Positions 21,401 through 27,109 of a DNA stretch of 27,121 nt are shown piece by piece; within the stretch, counting starts at the first letter, position 1; every line of letters begins with the position of its first letter. The notes under the pieces were generated by a model. It had not been told where the DNA came from. It saw nothing but the letters and a program-made list of their open reading frames with translations, and ran no database searches. Origin of the DNA: Chrysochromulina parva (lineage: Eukaryota; Haptophyta; Prymnesiales; Chrysochromulinaceae); NCBI GenBank assembly GCA_002887195.1, contig PJAB01000425.1, forward strand, positions 1-27,121, written 5' to 3'. The translations under genes were made by a program, and so were the position numbers.

Positions 21401-24254
21401 CTCGTGGCGCCCAAAGGGGCGCAACTGCCGCGTGGCGTCGACCATCGACGTGGCCATGGCGAGGGTTTCATGGCCGGCCTCAGCCTTGGCGTGTACCTCG
21501 TCAGCCGCATCGCTTCTCACAATGCGGCCGGCTTCTGGGCGACGGTGCTCTTTGCGCCCTCGGCCTTGAGCACGATGTACGTGCCCACGATGGCGGGCGA
21601 CGAGTTCGCCATGATCCTGGCCGCCTCGGACTATGTGGGCTGGTACAAGTGTCAAAACGGGCACCCGTACTCTGTGGGCAACTGCACGCGCCCCATGCAG
21701 CTCGCGCGCTGCCCGGCGTGCGGCGCGCCCATCGGCGGTACGAATCACGAAGACGTCGCGGGCGTCACGCGGCTGGGTGTGCGCGACGAGCTCGTTCGCA
21801 AAGTCAACGGCCCCACGTCGGATGGCGCCAGAGACAACCCAAACACCAAGAAGGGGTACCACCGCGATGACATTCTTGCTGGAGCGAAATCGAACATGTC
21901 CGACATCGTGCCGCGTGCCGCCGAGGCGACGACGCGCGTGCTGCGCATTTTCATGCACACGCTGCTGCACCTGCACGGCTCGACGACGGAGCGCTGGACG
22001 GCGCTGCACGACGTGCTCAAGCCGCCTGAGCTGCGCCCGTCCGATGCTGAGGCCAGCAAGGGGGGCGCCAAGCGCGTCGAGCGCGCGGTACGCTCGTACC
22101 TCGAGGACCAGATCTTGTCGGACTGGGAGGGGTTGCAAGAGATGTACGGGCTGGACGAGGAGCAGGTGATGCTCGCGCTCGTACTTGTCGCCGCGCGCAT
22201 GCACCAGGTCAGCTCGACGCTCAAGGGCTTTGCGACCGAGGCGGCGCGGAGCTCCTTTGAATGCGCCTTCGAGTGGCGCTGCGTGCAGCCCATCTTCGGC
22301 GCCAACGTGGTCGCCACCGTCCTCGCAGTGCAGCGCGAGATTGATCCTGCGGGCGACGTCGAGGCTTGCCGGAACGCCTTTGGCGTGCTCTGGTCCGCCA
22401 TCTCCGACGAAGAGCCCGAGCCCGAGAAGCGGAGCAAGGAGCCGCAGGAAGACGAAGCCACTGCCGCTAGCAAGGCGCTCAGCAAGGCGGTGCTCAGCGC
22501 GCAACGGCTCGCGTGGCTGTGGAATCCCGCGCCTGACGCGTCGCTCCGCCTGTTCAAGCTCGAGTTTGGCTCCTCGGTTTGGCTAGCCAAGCAGTTCCCG
22601 CTCATTGCGGCACTGCTCAAGCACGAGCGTCGGCTGCCGCTCGTCGGGTGCGTGGCCGATGTGCTGCGCTGGCACGCGGTGCTCTTTCGCGCGCTGCGGC
22701 ACGGGCTGCGGCGCGAGGAGGCGGCCGAGTTGAGTAACGCGCAGGCGATCGAACGTCTGCCGCGCGACCAGCAGCCTGAGGCGCGCATCGTCCTTGAGAC
22801 CTTCTGCGAGAGCTTCAACCGCTCGTTTGTGCTCGTGGAGCGGCTGTTCGAGTGCCAGGCCAACCCATATCTGTACGAGGCGGACGAGGGCGAGGTGCGC
22901 ATCGACCTCTCGGGCGAGATTCTAATGACCTTCTGATGACTTCTGATGACCTCTGATGACCACTGATTGCCTCCCTCATCAGGTGCGCATCGACCTCTCG
23001 GGCGCCGGGGGGCGTACGGGCGAGCCACAGCGCATGTCGCCCGAGACCTCGGTGCTCTTCTCGCTCCCCTCGATGGTAGCCGGCGCGCAGGACGCCGACG
23101 GGCTGTGCACGCTCCAGTTGTGCAATGTGCTTTCCGCCGCGCACAATGAGCTGATGGATGTGCTACTTGCCTCATCGGCAAATCTGATGCCGCGCGCGGC
23201 GCGCGGTACCGACACGGCGCTCCCCACAATCTCGTACCTGAGCTCGGCGGAGGTGATGCGCGAGCAGCTGCTCTCTTACTCATCCACGCGCGACCTGCTG
23301 CCGCTGCTCGCGGCTCATCGTAGAGAAGGCGCCCATCACGGCGCCGGTCCCGCCAAAGTTGTGGACGACGACGACGAGGAGGAGGGGAAGGACGAGGCCA
23401 AGGGCAAGGGCGGCAAGGGCGAGGGCGGCAAGGGCAAGGGCAAGGGCGAGGGCAAGGGCGACGGCGGCAAGGGCGACGGCGGCAAGGTTGGGCGCAAGAC
23501 GAGTCCGACTCTGCCCCTCTCGAGCTTCGACTTGCATGCAATCGAGGCATCGCTCGCGCACTCCGTCCTCGGGCGGGCCACCCAGCTAGTGGTCCATGTG
23601 CACCACTTCGAGTACCAGGGCAACTTGCTGCGCACCGGTAAGATGAGCATGCTCAAGGAGCGCGTACCGCAGCGGCCGCTGCCGCCAGCCCTGCTGCAGA
23701 CCATCTGCCTCGAGCTCGACACGGCGCAGCTGCAGCAGGCGCTGCTTGGACTGCTCGAGCAAGCCGTGGCGTTCCTCAGCGCCCTCGGCCAAGAATCGTC
23801 CGCGGAGCAGCCGCTGCGCGAGTACGTGCTCCACACGCTGCTCGTGCCAGACGAGGTGTGGAAGCAGGCGAGCTCCCACAGCGTTGAGCAGCACGTGTGC
23901 CTGAGCCACGTGCAGAGCCTCTTTGTCGCCCTCGAGGAGGGACAGCCCGATGCCCTTGAGAGAGTACACCCAAAGTACCGCGAGTCACTGCCAGCGGGGC
24001 TGGCGCAAGCGCTCCGAGCAGATGTGCGGCTGCGCCGCTCGGTGCTGCTGCCCGTGCTGCACGAGTTCCTGACGACCCAGCTCGTCGAGGGCTCATGGCC
24101 AGCGGATGCCAGCCTGAAGCAGTACCTAACCTTTACCGACCCTGACCTCGAGGACGCGGAGTGGTATGCGGGCGCCTTCCCCGAGCAGCTCTCGCTCTGC
24201 CACGCTGTGGCACTGCATGCAGCGCTGACGGCGGCCGACGAGTCCGAAAGGTGA
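401..24254 (+). CDS. giant RNF213-like AAA+ E3 ubiquitin ligase, five exons
   Basis: Joined exons are 401-7119, 7196-20141, 20212-20870, 20977-22894 and 22983-24254, giving 7,837 aa; human RNF213 is about 5,200. The start is the first in-frame ATG after a stop at 257-259, though an upstream exon could extend it. Domains in order: Ala/Glu/Ser-rich N-terminal region; NHL-like propeller (about 930-1310); degenerate P-loop (3217-3224); beta-rich insert (about 3552-3829); AAA3 with GECGCGKT (3994-4001) and FFDE (E4145); AAA4 with GKPGTSKT (4473-4480) and LLLDEVGLAE (E4547); charged insert (about 4810-5338); conserved RNF213 core ending LLNRFEK; E3 part with RZ finger (7000-7032). In the family, ATP-driven AAA3 and AAA4 regulate a ligase that coats microbes and lipid droplets with ubiquitin; the same role here is inferred. 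No RING, signal peptide or clear membrane segment is seen. Family identity is firm; the exact start and the use of one in-exon intron-like segment are not. Confidence 0.9.
3190..4330 (+). other. NHL-like beta-propeller region of the giant ligase
   Basis: This covers residues about 930-1310. Two clear NHL-type blades read VLVVADTGNAVLRFVDV (near residue 1003) and ELLVADTGNHTLRLVEL (near residue 1058). Further blade-like strands follow, such as KLTTVAGKAGVAGSMDG and QLLVADQGRLFEL. NHL propellers bind protein or RNA and occur in other E3 ligases of the TRIM-NHL type. I know of no NHL propeller in animal RNF213. The segment is in the same uninterrupted frame as the downstream AAA part, so the fusion does not depend on a splice prediction. 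The blade count is uncertain. Confidence 0.75.
7120..7195 (+). other. intron 1 (76 nt), introner family A
   Basis: Donor CACAG|GTGGGC and acceptor CCCCACAG|GTGGGC. Removing 76 nt shifts from the first long frame exactly into the second, giving residues VRHR then WATTYRALRM. A 24-nt sequence at 7115-7138 is repeated exactly at 7191-7214, so the first bases of the intron copy the start of the next exon. The core at 7151-7178 matches intron 2 at 25 of 28 positions. Confidence 0.88.
7350..7419 (+). repeat. in-frame GAGGCGGAYGAG repeat coding Ala-Asp-Glu
   Basis: Tandem 9-bp units of the form GCGGAYGAG encode an acidic A-D-E run of about 23 residues just after intron 1. It is in frame, so it tolerates slippage in multiples of three bases. 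It is likely a flexible acidic linker or a polymorphic low-complexity tract. Confidence 0.9.
9228..9331 (+). repeat. 20-bp direct repeat flanking a 10-bp ATCAG array in the large exon
   Basis: A 20-nt sequence at 9228-9247 recurs exactly at 9312-9331. Between them lie six copies of TCATCAG at 10-bp spacing (units GGTCATCAGG). The offset is 84 nt, so the frame stays open and would encode the repeated block VIRGHQGSSG. The layout (duplicated flank around a filler ending in CATCAG before the second copy) is that of the four real introns, and the unit is the reverse complement of the CTGATGAC units in intron 4. It may be a spliced segment (81 nt with GT-AG at 9234-9314, or 84 nt with GA-AG at 9231-9314) or a translated insertion. 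Confidence 0.8.
9504..9570 (+). repeat. in-frame duplication, 16-bp copies 51 bp apart
   Basis: GAGAGTGAGGATGCCG occurs at 9504-9519 and 9555-9570, 17 codons apart, so the frame is kept. The sequence between the copies repeats the phrase CAGCAATCTCGGAG. The second copy is not preceded by AG, so a splice that restores the original is less likely than for 9228-9331. Confidence 0.8.
9951..9977 (+). repeat. (CCG)9 tract coding nine prolines
   Basis: Nine CCG codons in a row code a polyproline run (SG, then nine P, then LLLV) before the degenerate P-loop region. A second, shorter Pro run lies near 8063-8090. These are in frame and act as linkers. Confidence 0.9.
10060..10600 (+). other. degenerate AAA module with shortened P-loop
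   Basis: Residues 3217-3224 read VVTGGGKS, which keeps the GKS of a Walker A but lacks the first glycine of GxxxxGK[ST]. It is followed by LVHLDLSTGVQPSMDKWLFE, a stretch typical of the non-catalytic AAA module ahead of AAA3 in RNF213. In this family only AAA3 and AAA4 carry full ATPase motifs, so loss of the motif here fits. Position within the ring (AAA1 or AAA2) is not certain. Confidence 0.65.
11130..11960 (+). other. beta-rich aromatic insert ahead of AAA3, perhaps three repeats
   Basis: Residues about 3552-3829. The first unit reads WTRCAFVHDGKECYQRD, then ALLYYRAAEGRWVVSNQI and GDIYC. This is the pattern of small beta-sheet units common in algal proteins: a His-Asp-Gly-x-x-Cys-Tyr turn, a Tyr-Tyr strand, and Gly-Arg-Trp-Val. 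Two weaker units follow around YLLLDPGVHYDAKAAKWVVG and LTFSTYHARWEIKPLCD. I cannot name the family. It is not expected at this place in animal RNF213. The repeat reading is by eye. Confidence 0.5.
12360..13521 (+). other. AAA3 ATPase module with acidic insert
   Basis: Residues about 3962-4349. Walker A GECGCGKT (K4000, T4001) and Walker B VFVFFDELNA (D4144, E4145) are intact, so this module should bind and hydrolyse ATP. FHLTGDAILKMLAIH just before it is characteristic of RNF213. Between the two motifs lies a Pro/Glu/Ala-rich insert (about 4045-4135) that is likely disordered and not part of the fold. Confidence 0.9.
13842..14890 (+). other. AAA4 ATPase module
   Basis: Residues about 4456-4805. 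Walker A is GKPGTSKT (K4479, T4480), with Ser in place of the usual Gly before Lys, as in animal RNF213. Walker B is VLLLDEVGLAEHSPDMPLK (D4546, E4547). The next conserved block is VGLSNWTLDSAKMNRAICIQ, holding the sensor Asn. FLGMRDLYACIKK follows. This is the most conserved stretch of the protein and fixes the family assignment. Confidence 0.92.
14905..16490 (+). other. charged coiled-coil insert with CCCH-like zinc cluster
   Basis: Residues about 4810-5338 interrupt the RNF213 core between the AAA4 block and the LLTHNAAALALLF block. The first part is Glu/Arg/Lys-rich and likely coiled coil, then an Ala/Glu-rich linker, then two related blocks (YELARRRVGLP and FERARRRIGLPWRR). A Cys/His cluster follows: C5259, C5260, C5268, C5274, C5277, H5279. 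C5260-x7-C5268-x5-C5274-x4-H5279 fits the broad CCCH class (spacer before His 3-4), which often binds RNA. The frame is open throughout, so no intron is needed. Confidence 0.65.
19160..19233 (+). repeat. GGC-rich tract coding a Gly linker
   Basis: An in-frame run of Gly with scattered Gln, Ala, Glu, Ser, Asn and Arg separates two helical parts of the C-terminal half. It resembles the GGC/GAG run at the right edge of the window in base content. Confidence 0.85.
20142..20211 (+). other. intron 2 (70 nt), introner family A
   Basis: Donor CTCG|GTACGC and acceptor CCCCACAG|GTACGC. Removing 70 nt moves exactly from the 13-kb frame into the next (ELQIS then VRLADASDKE). The 15 nt after the donor (20142-20156) are repeated directly after the acceptor (20212-20226). 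The core CAGCATGCA..GTGCTCAC..CGGCGCCC at 20173-20200 and the CCCCACAG end are shared with intron 1. Confidence 0.88.
20871..20976 (+). other. intron 3 (106 nt), introner family B
   Basis: Donor AAAA|GTAAGC and acceptor CTCATCAG|GTACGC. Removing 106 nt joins SEAQK to YAFERSEL in frame. The first 26 nt of the intron (20871-20896) match the first 26 nt of the next exon (20977-21002) at 23 positions; the mismatch at position 4 makes the donor closer to consensus. The last 23 nt are identical to those of intron 4 and include GATTGCCTCCCTCATCAG. Confidence 0.88.
21600..21950 (+). other. RZ-type zinc finger of the ligase
   Basis: The motif WYKCQNGHPYSVGNC holds C7000, H7004 and C7011; ARCPACGAPIGG follows with C7020 and C7023, then H7032. 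This is the RZ finger shared by RNF213 and ZNFX1. By spacing, C7000, H7004, C7020 and C7023 are zinc ligands, and C7011 sits at the place of the human RNF213 cysteine (C4462) reported to carry ubiquitin. In the family the RZ finger is required for ubiquitin transfer to bacterial lipopolysaccharide. All key residues are present, so catalytic function is expected. Confidence 0.92.
22895..22982 (+). other. intron 4 (88 nt), introner family B
   Basis: Donor GCGAG|GTGCGC and acceptor CTCATCAG|GTGCGC. Removing 88 nt joins DEGE to VRIDLSGAGG in frame. The first 22 nt of the intron (22895-22916) are repeated exactly after the acceptor (22983-23004). The middle holds 10-bp units of the form YTCTGATGAC, and CTGATGA forms an inverted pair with the terminal TCATCAG. 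Confidence 0.9.
23362..23502 (+). repeat. Asp/Glu then Lys/Gly-rich tract in the last exon
   Basis: In-frame low complexity: four Asp and three Glu, then repeated GGCAAGGGC units coding K-G and G-E. It lies in the C-terminal domain between two well-ordered stretches and is likely a disordered charged loop. Confidence 0.85.
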
Positions 24255-24450
24255 TCGGCCAGAGAACGTGTGTATTGCCGCGAGTGCCTGGTCGGGGGCC
24301 TCTGTGTATTGCCGCGAGTGCCCCGACGCTCGAGCAGTGCGATCGCACATGCAGCACTGCTCGCGGTGGATGCCATTCGCTCGGTAGCCACGCACTGGGG
24401 CTCTCTAGGCCGCCCATCCGGCCGACGCGGCTGCGGCCGTCGCCGACGCC

Positions 24451-24496
24451 GCGTCATGTGGCGCCATCCAATTCGCAATTGGCGCCATCATGACGC
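24451..24496. other. 46-nt imperfect palindrome
   Basis: GCGTCATG at 24451-24458 pairs with CATGACGC at 24489-24496. Inside, GGCGCC faces GGCGCC and AATT faces AATT around CGC, with small bulges. It could be an RNA hairpin near the 3' end of the giant gene or the remnant of a short mobile element. Confidence 0.75.
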
Positions 24497-24633
24497 GTTA
24501 CGCGACGTGCGTTTCGCCAGGTGAAAGCCCTGCCAAATTTGGCTCGTGCAAATCTTTCGAATTTTCCCCCCCAAAGACTCCGCTCCTCAGGAGAACGATG
24601 TGCGTCGACCAGACTTTTCGTGAGAAAAAAGGG

Positions 24634-24660
24634 GTTCACACCTGTTCACACAGTTCACAC
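24634..24660 (+). promoter_or_regulatory. three GTTCACAC copies just upstream of the second gene
   Basis: GTTCACAC occurs at 24634-24641, 24644-24651 and 24653-24660, with GTTCAC again at 24669-24674, all within 70 nt of the ATG at 24701. The spacing suggests a bound factor or a 5' UTR element. Function is inferred; a splice acceptor (TTCACACAG or TTCACACTAG) is the alternative. Confidence 0.35.
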
Positions 24661-24700
24661 TAGAAAACGTTCACGGCGGAGAGACTCGACCTCGAGCCCT

Positions 24701-25696
24701 ATGCGTATCGGTGACTGGGAGCTCAACGTAAGCGTCAACAACAGTGTAACCGTAGAGCATAAGATCGACGGGCATCCATGCATCGCAAGCGTTGCCGATG
24801 CAGAATTTGAGATTCACGTCAGGTACCATGGAGCGGGCCACTTCATGTACAAGGTGTTTGTGGACGACAAGGACGTCTCTGGATGCTGGCACAAAATGGA
24901 CGCAGACTGCGTGTCGACAAGCACACAGCGGCGCCACGGATCCGTGGGCAAAGTCGCCCACACGTTCAAGGGCTGGGAGAAGACCGCTGATGGGCAAACT
25001 GCCGTCCGCTCGTTTGTGTTTGCAAAGGTCGCTGCCGATGGAGATGGCGAGGGCGACTTCAGTCGCCCGATTGTGGCCGACTGGACGCGTGGGCACATCA
25101 CCCTCGCGGTGTACGATGCGGAGCTTTACACCATCACAAGCACCCAGTGCTTATCTGCAAAGGCAGACCAAGGACCCGTGATGTCTCTGGACGAGGCTAC
25201 GATGGTCAAGAACGGACTGAGCACAACTGCTGGCGCTGGTGCGGTGTCCTTCATAAGAAGCCGTCAGAAGCGTGTGGGCGAGGTATCCATCCGTGTACCC
25301 AGAGCGCCAGAGGCGCGGCGCAAGGTCGCCGAGCTGCGGCTATTCTACCGCGACTCCTTCTTTATGCTTCTGCGCGAAGACAGCTGCTGCGGCGGCGCCT
25401 GCGCGCAGCAGCGCGCAGCGGACGAGGCGCGTCCGACGCGCTCCACCGAATTACGCGCTCTCGCCGACGCCGGCGCCGGCTCTTCTGGTGCTCCCATCCG
25501 CGAGCGGCTGGTCGGCTTCACAGAGACGCGGGAGCGAATCGCTCGCAAGCGGCCGGCAGCGGGCGAGGCGCCCATCGACCTGACGGGAAGCGATGACGAG
25601 GCCGGGGGGGAGCAGCAGCAGGGGGAGAGGGTGCCGCTGGCCGATGCATTCGCCGTGGCAGCGGGGACTAGCTCGGTCCCGATCCCGGTTGACTAG
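24701..25696 (+). CDS. 331-aa protein with N-terminal beta-type domain and C-terminal SUMO-interaction-like motif
   Basis: ATG 24701 is the first in-frame ATG of an open frame that begins upstream; the earlier part lacks coding character. Residues 1-150 look like a small beta-sandwich domain: MRIGDWELNVSVNN, FEIHVRY, YKVFVDDKDVSG, HTFKGWEKT, VRSFVFAKV, GHITLAVYDAE. That order resembles the fungal DUF7918 domain (a strand pattern with VDGKxV and FVFxxL), but this is from memory and weak. Residues about 225-280 hold a CCGGAC patch and an Arg/Ala-rich helix. Residues 291-300 read PIDLTGSDDE, a SUMO-interaction-type core (I-D-L-T) followed by acidic residues, just after a basic RKR patch that could direct it to the nucleus. 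The frame stays open after the TAG, except for one TGA, into zinc-finger-like sequence, so the true C-terminus may be longer through splicing. Confidence 0.6.
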   Translation: MRIGDWELNVSVNNSVTVEHKIDGHPCIASVADAEFEIHVRYHGAGHFMYKVFVDDKDVSGCWHKMDADCVSTSTQRRHGSVGKVAHTFKGWEKTADGQTAVRSFVFAKVAADGDGEGDFSRPIVADWTRGHITLAVYDAELYTITSTQCLSAKADQGPVMSLDEATMVKNGLSTTAGAGAVSFIRSRQKRVGEVSIRVPRAPEARRKVAELRLFYRDSFFMLLREDSCCGGACAQQRAADEARPTRSTELRALADAGAGSSGAPIRERLVGFTETRERIARKRPAAGEAPIDLTGSDDEAGGEQQQGERVPLADAFAVAAGTSSVPIPVD

Positions 25697-25714
25697 CAGC
25701 GGCTTTCGCAATAC

Positions 25715-25858
25715 ATGCGTGGGCGGTCTTACTACACCTGCGCCGACTGCGGCGTGCGCATCTGCCAGCGATGCTGCCCACCAAACCCAAAGTCCGTTGG
25801 GCATGAGATCAACATGCGTCGCTTCCAGCCTGAGACACTCCACGCCGCGGCCGTTTGA
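25715..25858 (+). CDS. Cys-rich zinc-finger-like segment, probably an exon of the preceding gene
   Basis: An ATG-started frame of 47 codons carries YYTCADCGVRICQRCC and then GHEI. The C-x2-C-G-x3-C-x2-C core with a later His is a zinc-binding pattern. It is in the same frame as the preceding gene and separated from it only by TAG at 25694-25696. A GT at 25631 and the AG of that TAG would define a 66-nt in-frame intron and join the two. Stop readthrough or gene decay are alternatives. The family is not recognised. Confidence 0.4.
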   Translation: MRGRSYYTCADCGVRICQRCCPPNPKSVGHEINMRRFQPETLHAAAV

Positions 25859-26257
25859 ATGCCCCGCCATTGCGCGAGGGAAGGCGCTGGTGGCCCCTCA
25901 AAACCAGGCGTGCTTACCCTTGCGTGCACCCTCTGCGGAGCCATCAGATGCGAGCCGTGTGCCCGAGACTCCCTCGACCGATGCCAAGTGTGCTGGGTGC
26001 GCGTGTGCAAGCGCTGTGACTTTTCTGCGCTGTCCATCAGTCAAGTGCGTGTGCATGCAGCACTGCTCGAGTGCGCCGTCTCGAGCACTGCAATACATGC
26101 GGCCTCAACTATTGCTCGACGTGCGCGTGCCCCACCCAAGCGCTCCGATTGCATGCTCACTGGCATGCTTAAAGCTCCTCGCAACCGATCCAGAATGCCC
26201 AGGCCCTGCGAGGACACGTTGTACACTGAACATGGATGCCCGCGCACGTGGGGTTAG
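25859..26257 (+). CDS. Cys-rich zinc-binding open frame, exon or degraded gene part
   Basis: The ATG follows directly on the TGA at 25856-25858, in the same frame. The N-terminal half reads ACTLCGAIRCEPC, then RCQVCWVRVCKRC: two more C-x2-C-x4-C-x2-C units. The second half has no cysteine pattern and weak coding character. A further unit, HCNTCGLNYCSTC, followed by HAHWH, appears at 26086-26175 in another frame, so an intron or frameshift lies between. Together these look like one repeated zinc-finger protein broken by introns or mutations. Exact boundaries are not resolved. Confidence 0.35.
   Translation: MPRHCAREGAGGPSKPGVLTLACTLCGAIRCEPCARDSLDRCQVCWVRVCKRCDFSALSISQVRVHAALLECAVSSTAIHAASTIARRARAPPKRSDCMLTGMLKAPRNRSRMPRPCEDTLYTEHGCPRTWG
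26086..26178 (+). pseudogene. fourth Cys-rich unit in a shifted frame
   Basis: Frame one at this place encodes HCNTCGLNYCSTCAC, then a His-rich tail ending HAHWHA and a stop. The unit matches the C-x2-C-G-x3-C-x2-C pattern of the units at 25739 and 25925, but in a different frame from them. It is either an exon after an unseen intron or the shifted end of a decaying gene. Confidence 0.35.
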
Positions 26258-26499
26258 ACGAGACTTGCCGGTGCGATTGTCTCGGCTCTCGCGAGCTATG
26301 TGCGCGTGGTAGCGGGGGTCATGTGATTGTGGACCGATCTATTAAGTGCAGTAAGTATCTAAGTAAGTAAAACACGCCAAGTGGCAGCGTACACGTGGCG
26401 AGGGGGGTACCCAGGCATACAGAGCGTGTACGGTAACCGAGTGCTGGGGCTGATGAAAGCCATCAGTCAACGCTCAGTGCATGACGTTCGTCGCGTCCC
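26258..26499. other. intergenic stretch without recognised gene
   Basis: No coding pattern is seen. It contains a stop-rich, AT-richer patch near 26340-26371 with repeated AAGTA units (TAAGTATCTAAGTAAGTAAA). Confidence 0.6.
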
Positions 26500-26571
26500 T
26501 GCGTAAACGCAGCGTCGGGTGCCGGTTTACGCAAGTAGGTGCGTATACGCACCCGACGCCGCGTTTACGCA
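26500..26571. repeat. 23-nt inverted repeat with 26-nt loop
   Basis: The arm at 26500-26522 (starting TGCGTAAACGC) is the reverse complement of 26549-26571 (ending GCGTTTACGCA) with one mismatch. The loop contains one GCGTATACGC palindrome. It could form a cruciform or be the ends of a miniature element. Confidence 0.85.
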
Positions 26572-26759
26572 CACGTGCTTGTACGCGGGTGTGGGTGTGT
26601 ATACGCAGGTACGTGCGTATACGCACCCCAGGGTGCGTATACGCGGGTAGGTGCGTATACGCAGGCAGGGGTGCGTATACGCGGGGTGTGCGTATACGCA
26701 GGCAGGGGTGCGTATACGCGGGTAGGTGCGAATACGCGTTTTAAGATGTGTGTATACGC
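26541..26759. repeat. array of the palindrome GCGTATACGC
   Basis: Perfect copies start at 26541, 26615, 26635, 26653, 26673, 26690 and 26710, with variants at 26597, 26728 and 26750. Spacing in the core is 17-20 bp, with spacers of the type GGGTAGGT and AGGCAGGGGT. Open frames through it (VYA repeats) are a by-product of the repeat. Confidence 0.92.
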
Positions 26760-26838
26760 GTTTACACGTGCCCACACACACGACACAGCCAGAGCCACAC
26801 AGGAAGGCCCCAACTTCCTGCTCTCTTGTCTCCTCTAG

Positions 26839-26884
26839 GAACATGGCGCATCGGCATGGCTTTGGCGCATGCAAACATGGCCGC
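26839..26884 (+). other. possible first coding exon of a downstream gene
   Basis: A strong pyrimidine tract and acceptor (TCTTGTCTCCTCTAG) ends at 26838, and a consensus donor (GTAAGT) starts at 26885. The 46 nt between hold an ATG at 26843 followed by codons for MAHRHGFGACKHGR. No continuation can be traced into the repeats beyond. Confidence 0.3.
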
Positions 26885-26950
26885 GTAAGTGGAGCCCTCG
26901 TACCTGTGGGGAGGGGCGCGCCGTAGTGAGCACTTGCATTCGAGCCGTCC

Positions 26951-27035
26951 ATCATCAGACGCAATCAGACGCAATCAGACGCAATCAGACTCGATTCCAT
27001 CATCGGCCCCTCGTCGCAATCAGACGCAATCAGAC
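26951..27035. repeat. two short arrays of GCAATCAGAC
   Basis: Units at 26961, 26971 and 26981 (preceded by ATCATCAGAC at 26951), then at 27016 and 27026. Each array ends in a similar tail (CGATTCCATC and CGACTCCATC), so a larger block is duplicated. The 10-bp period and the ATCAG core recall the array at 9255-9312. Confidence 0.85.
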
Positions 27036-27052
27036 GCGACTCCATCGATGTT

Positions 27053-27076
27053 GGCGGCGAGGGCGGCGGCGGCGAG

Positions 27077-27109
<33 letters not shown>

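Larger units (their letters stand above)
24255..24700. other. intergenic region with hairpins and repeats
   Basis: No gene is supported. A 20-bp sequence starting TGTGTATTGCCG is repeated at 24269-24288 and 24303-24322. CGAGCAGTGC at 24331-24340 pairs perfectly with GCACTGCTCG at 24354-24363 around a 13-nt loop. A larger imperfect hairpin spans 24451-24496. The part from 24531 is less GC-rich than the coding sequence around it and is the likely promoter and 5' UTR of the next gene. No clear polyadenylation signal is visible. Confidence 0.7.

Noticed and set aside
21745..23550. Long minus-strand open frame of 601 codons, and similar ones at 10824-12185 and 18377-19795
   Set aside because: They lie opposite strongly conserved RNF213 coding sequence, are Arg/Ser/Ala-rich with no domain, and are expected in GC-rich DNA.
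24270..24524. 84-codon plus-strand frame between the two genes
   Set aside because: No ATG start, no domain, Arg-rich, and it spans two hairpins and a duplicated 20-mer.
25593..26312. 239-codon plus-strand frame
   Set aside because: It is out of frame with the Cys-rich units and has no domain of its own.
26481..26838. Open frames through the palindrome array coding VYA repeats on both strands
   Set aside because: The frames come from the stop-free repeat unit; both strands give the same kind of peptide.
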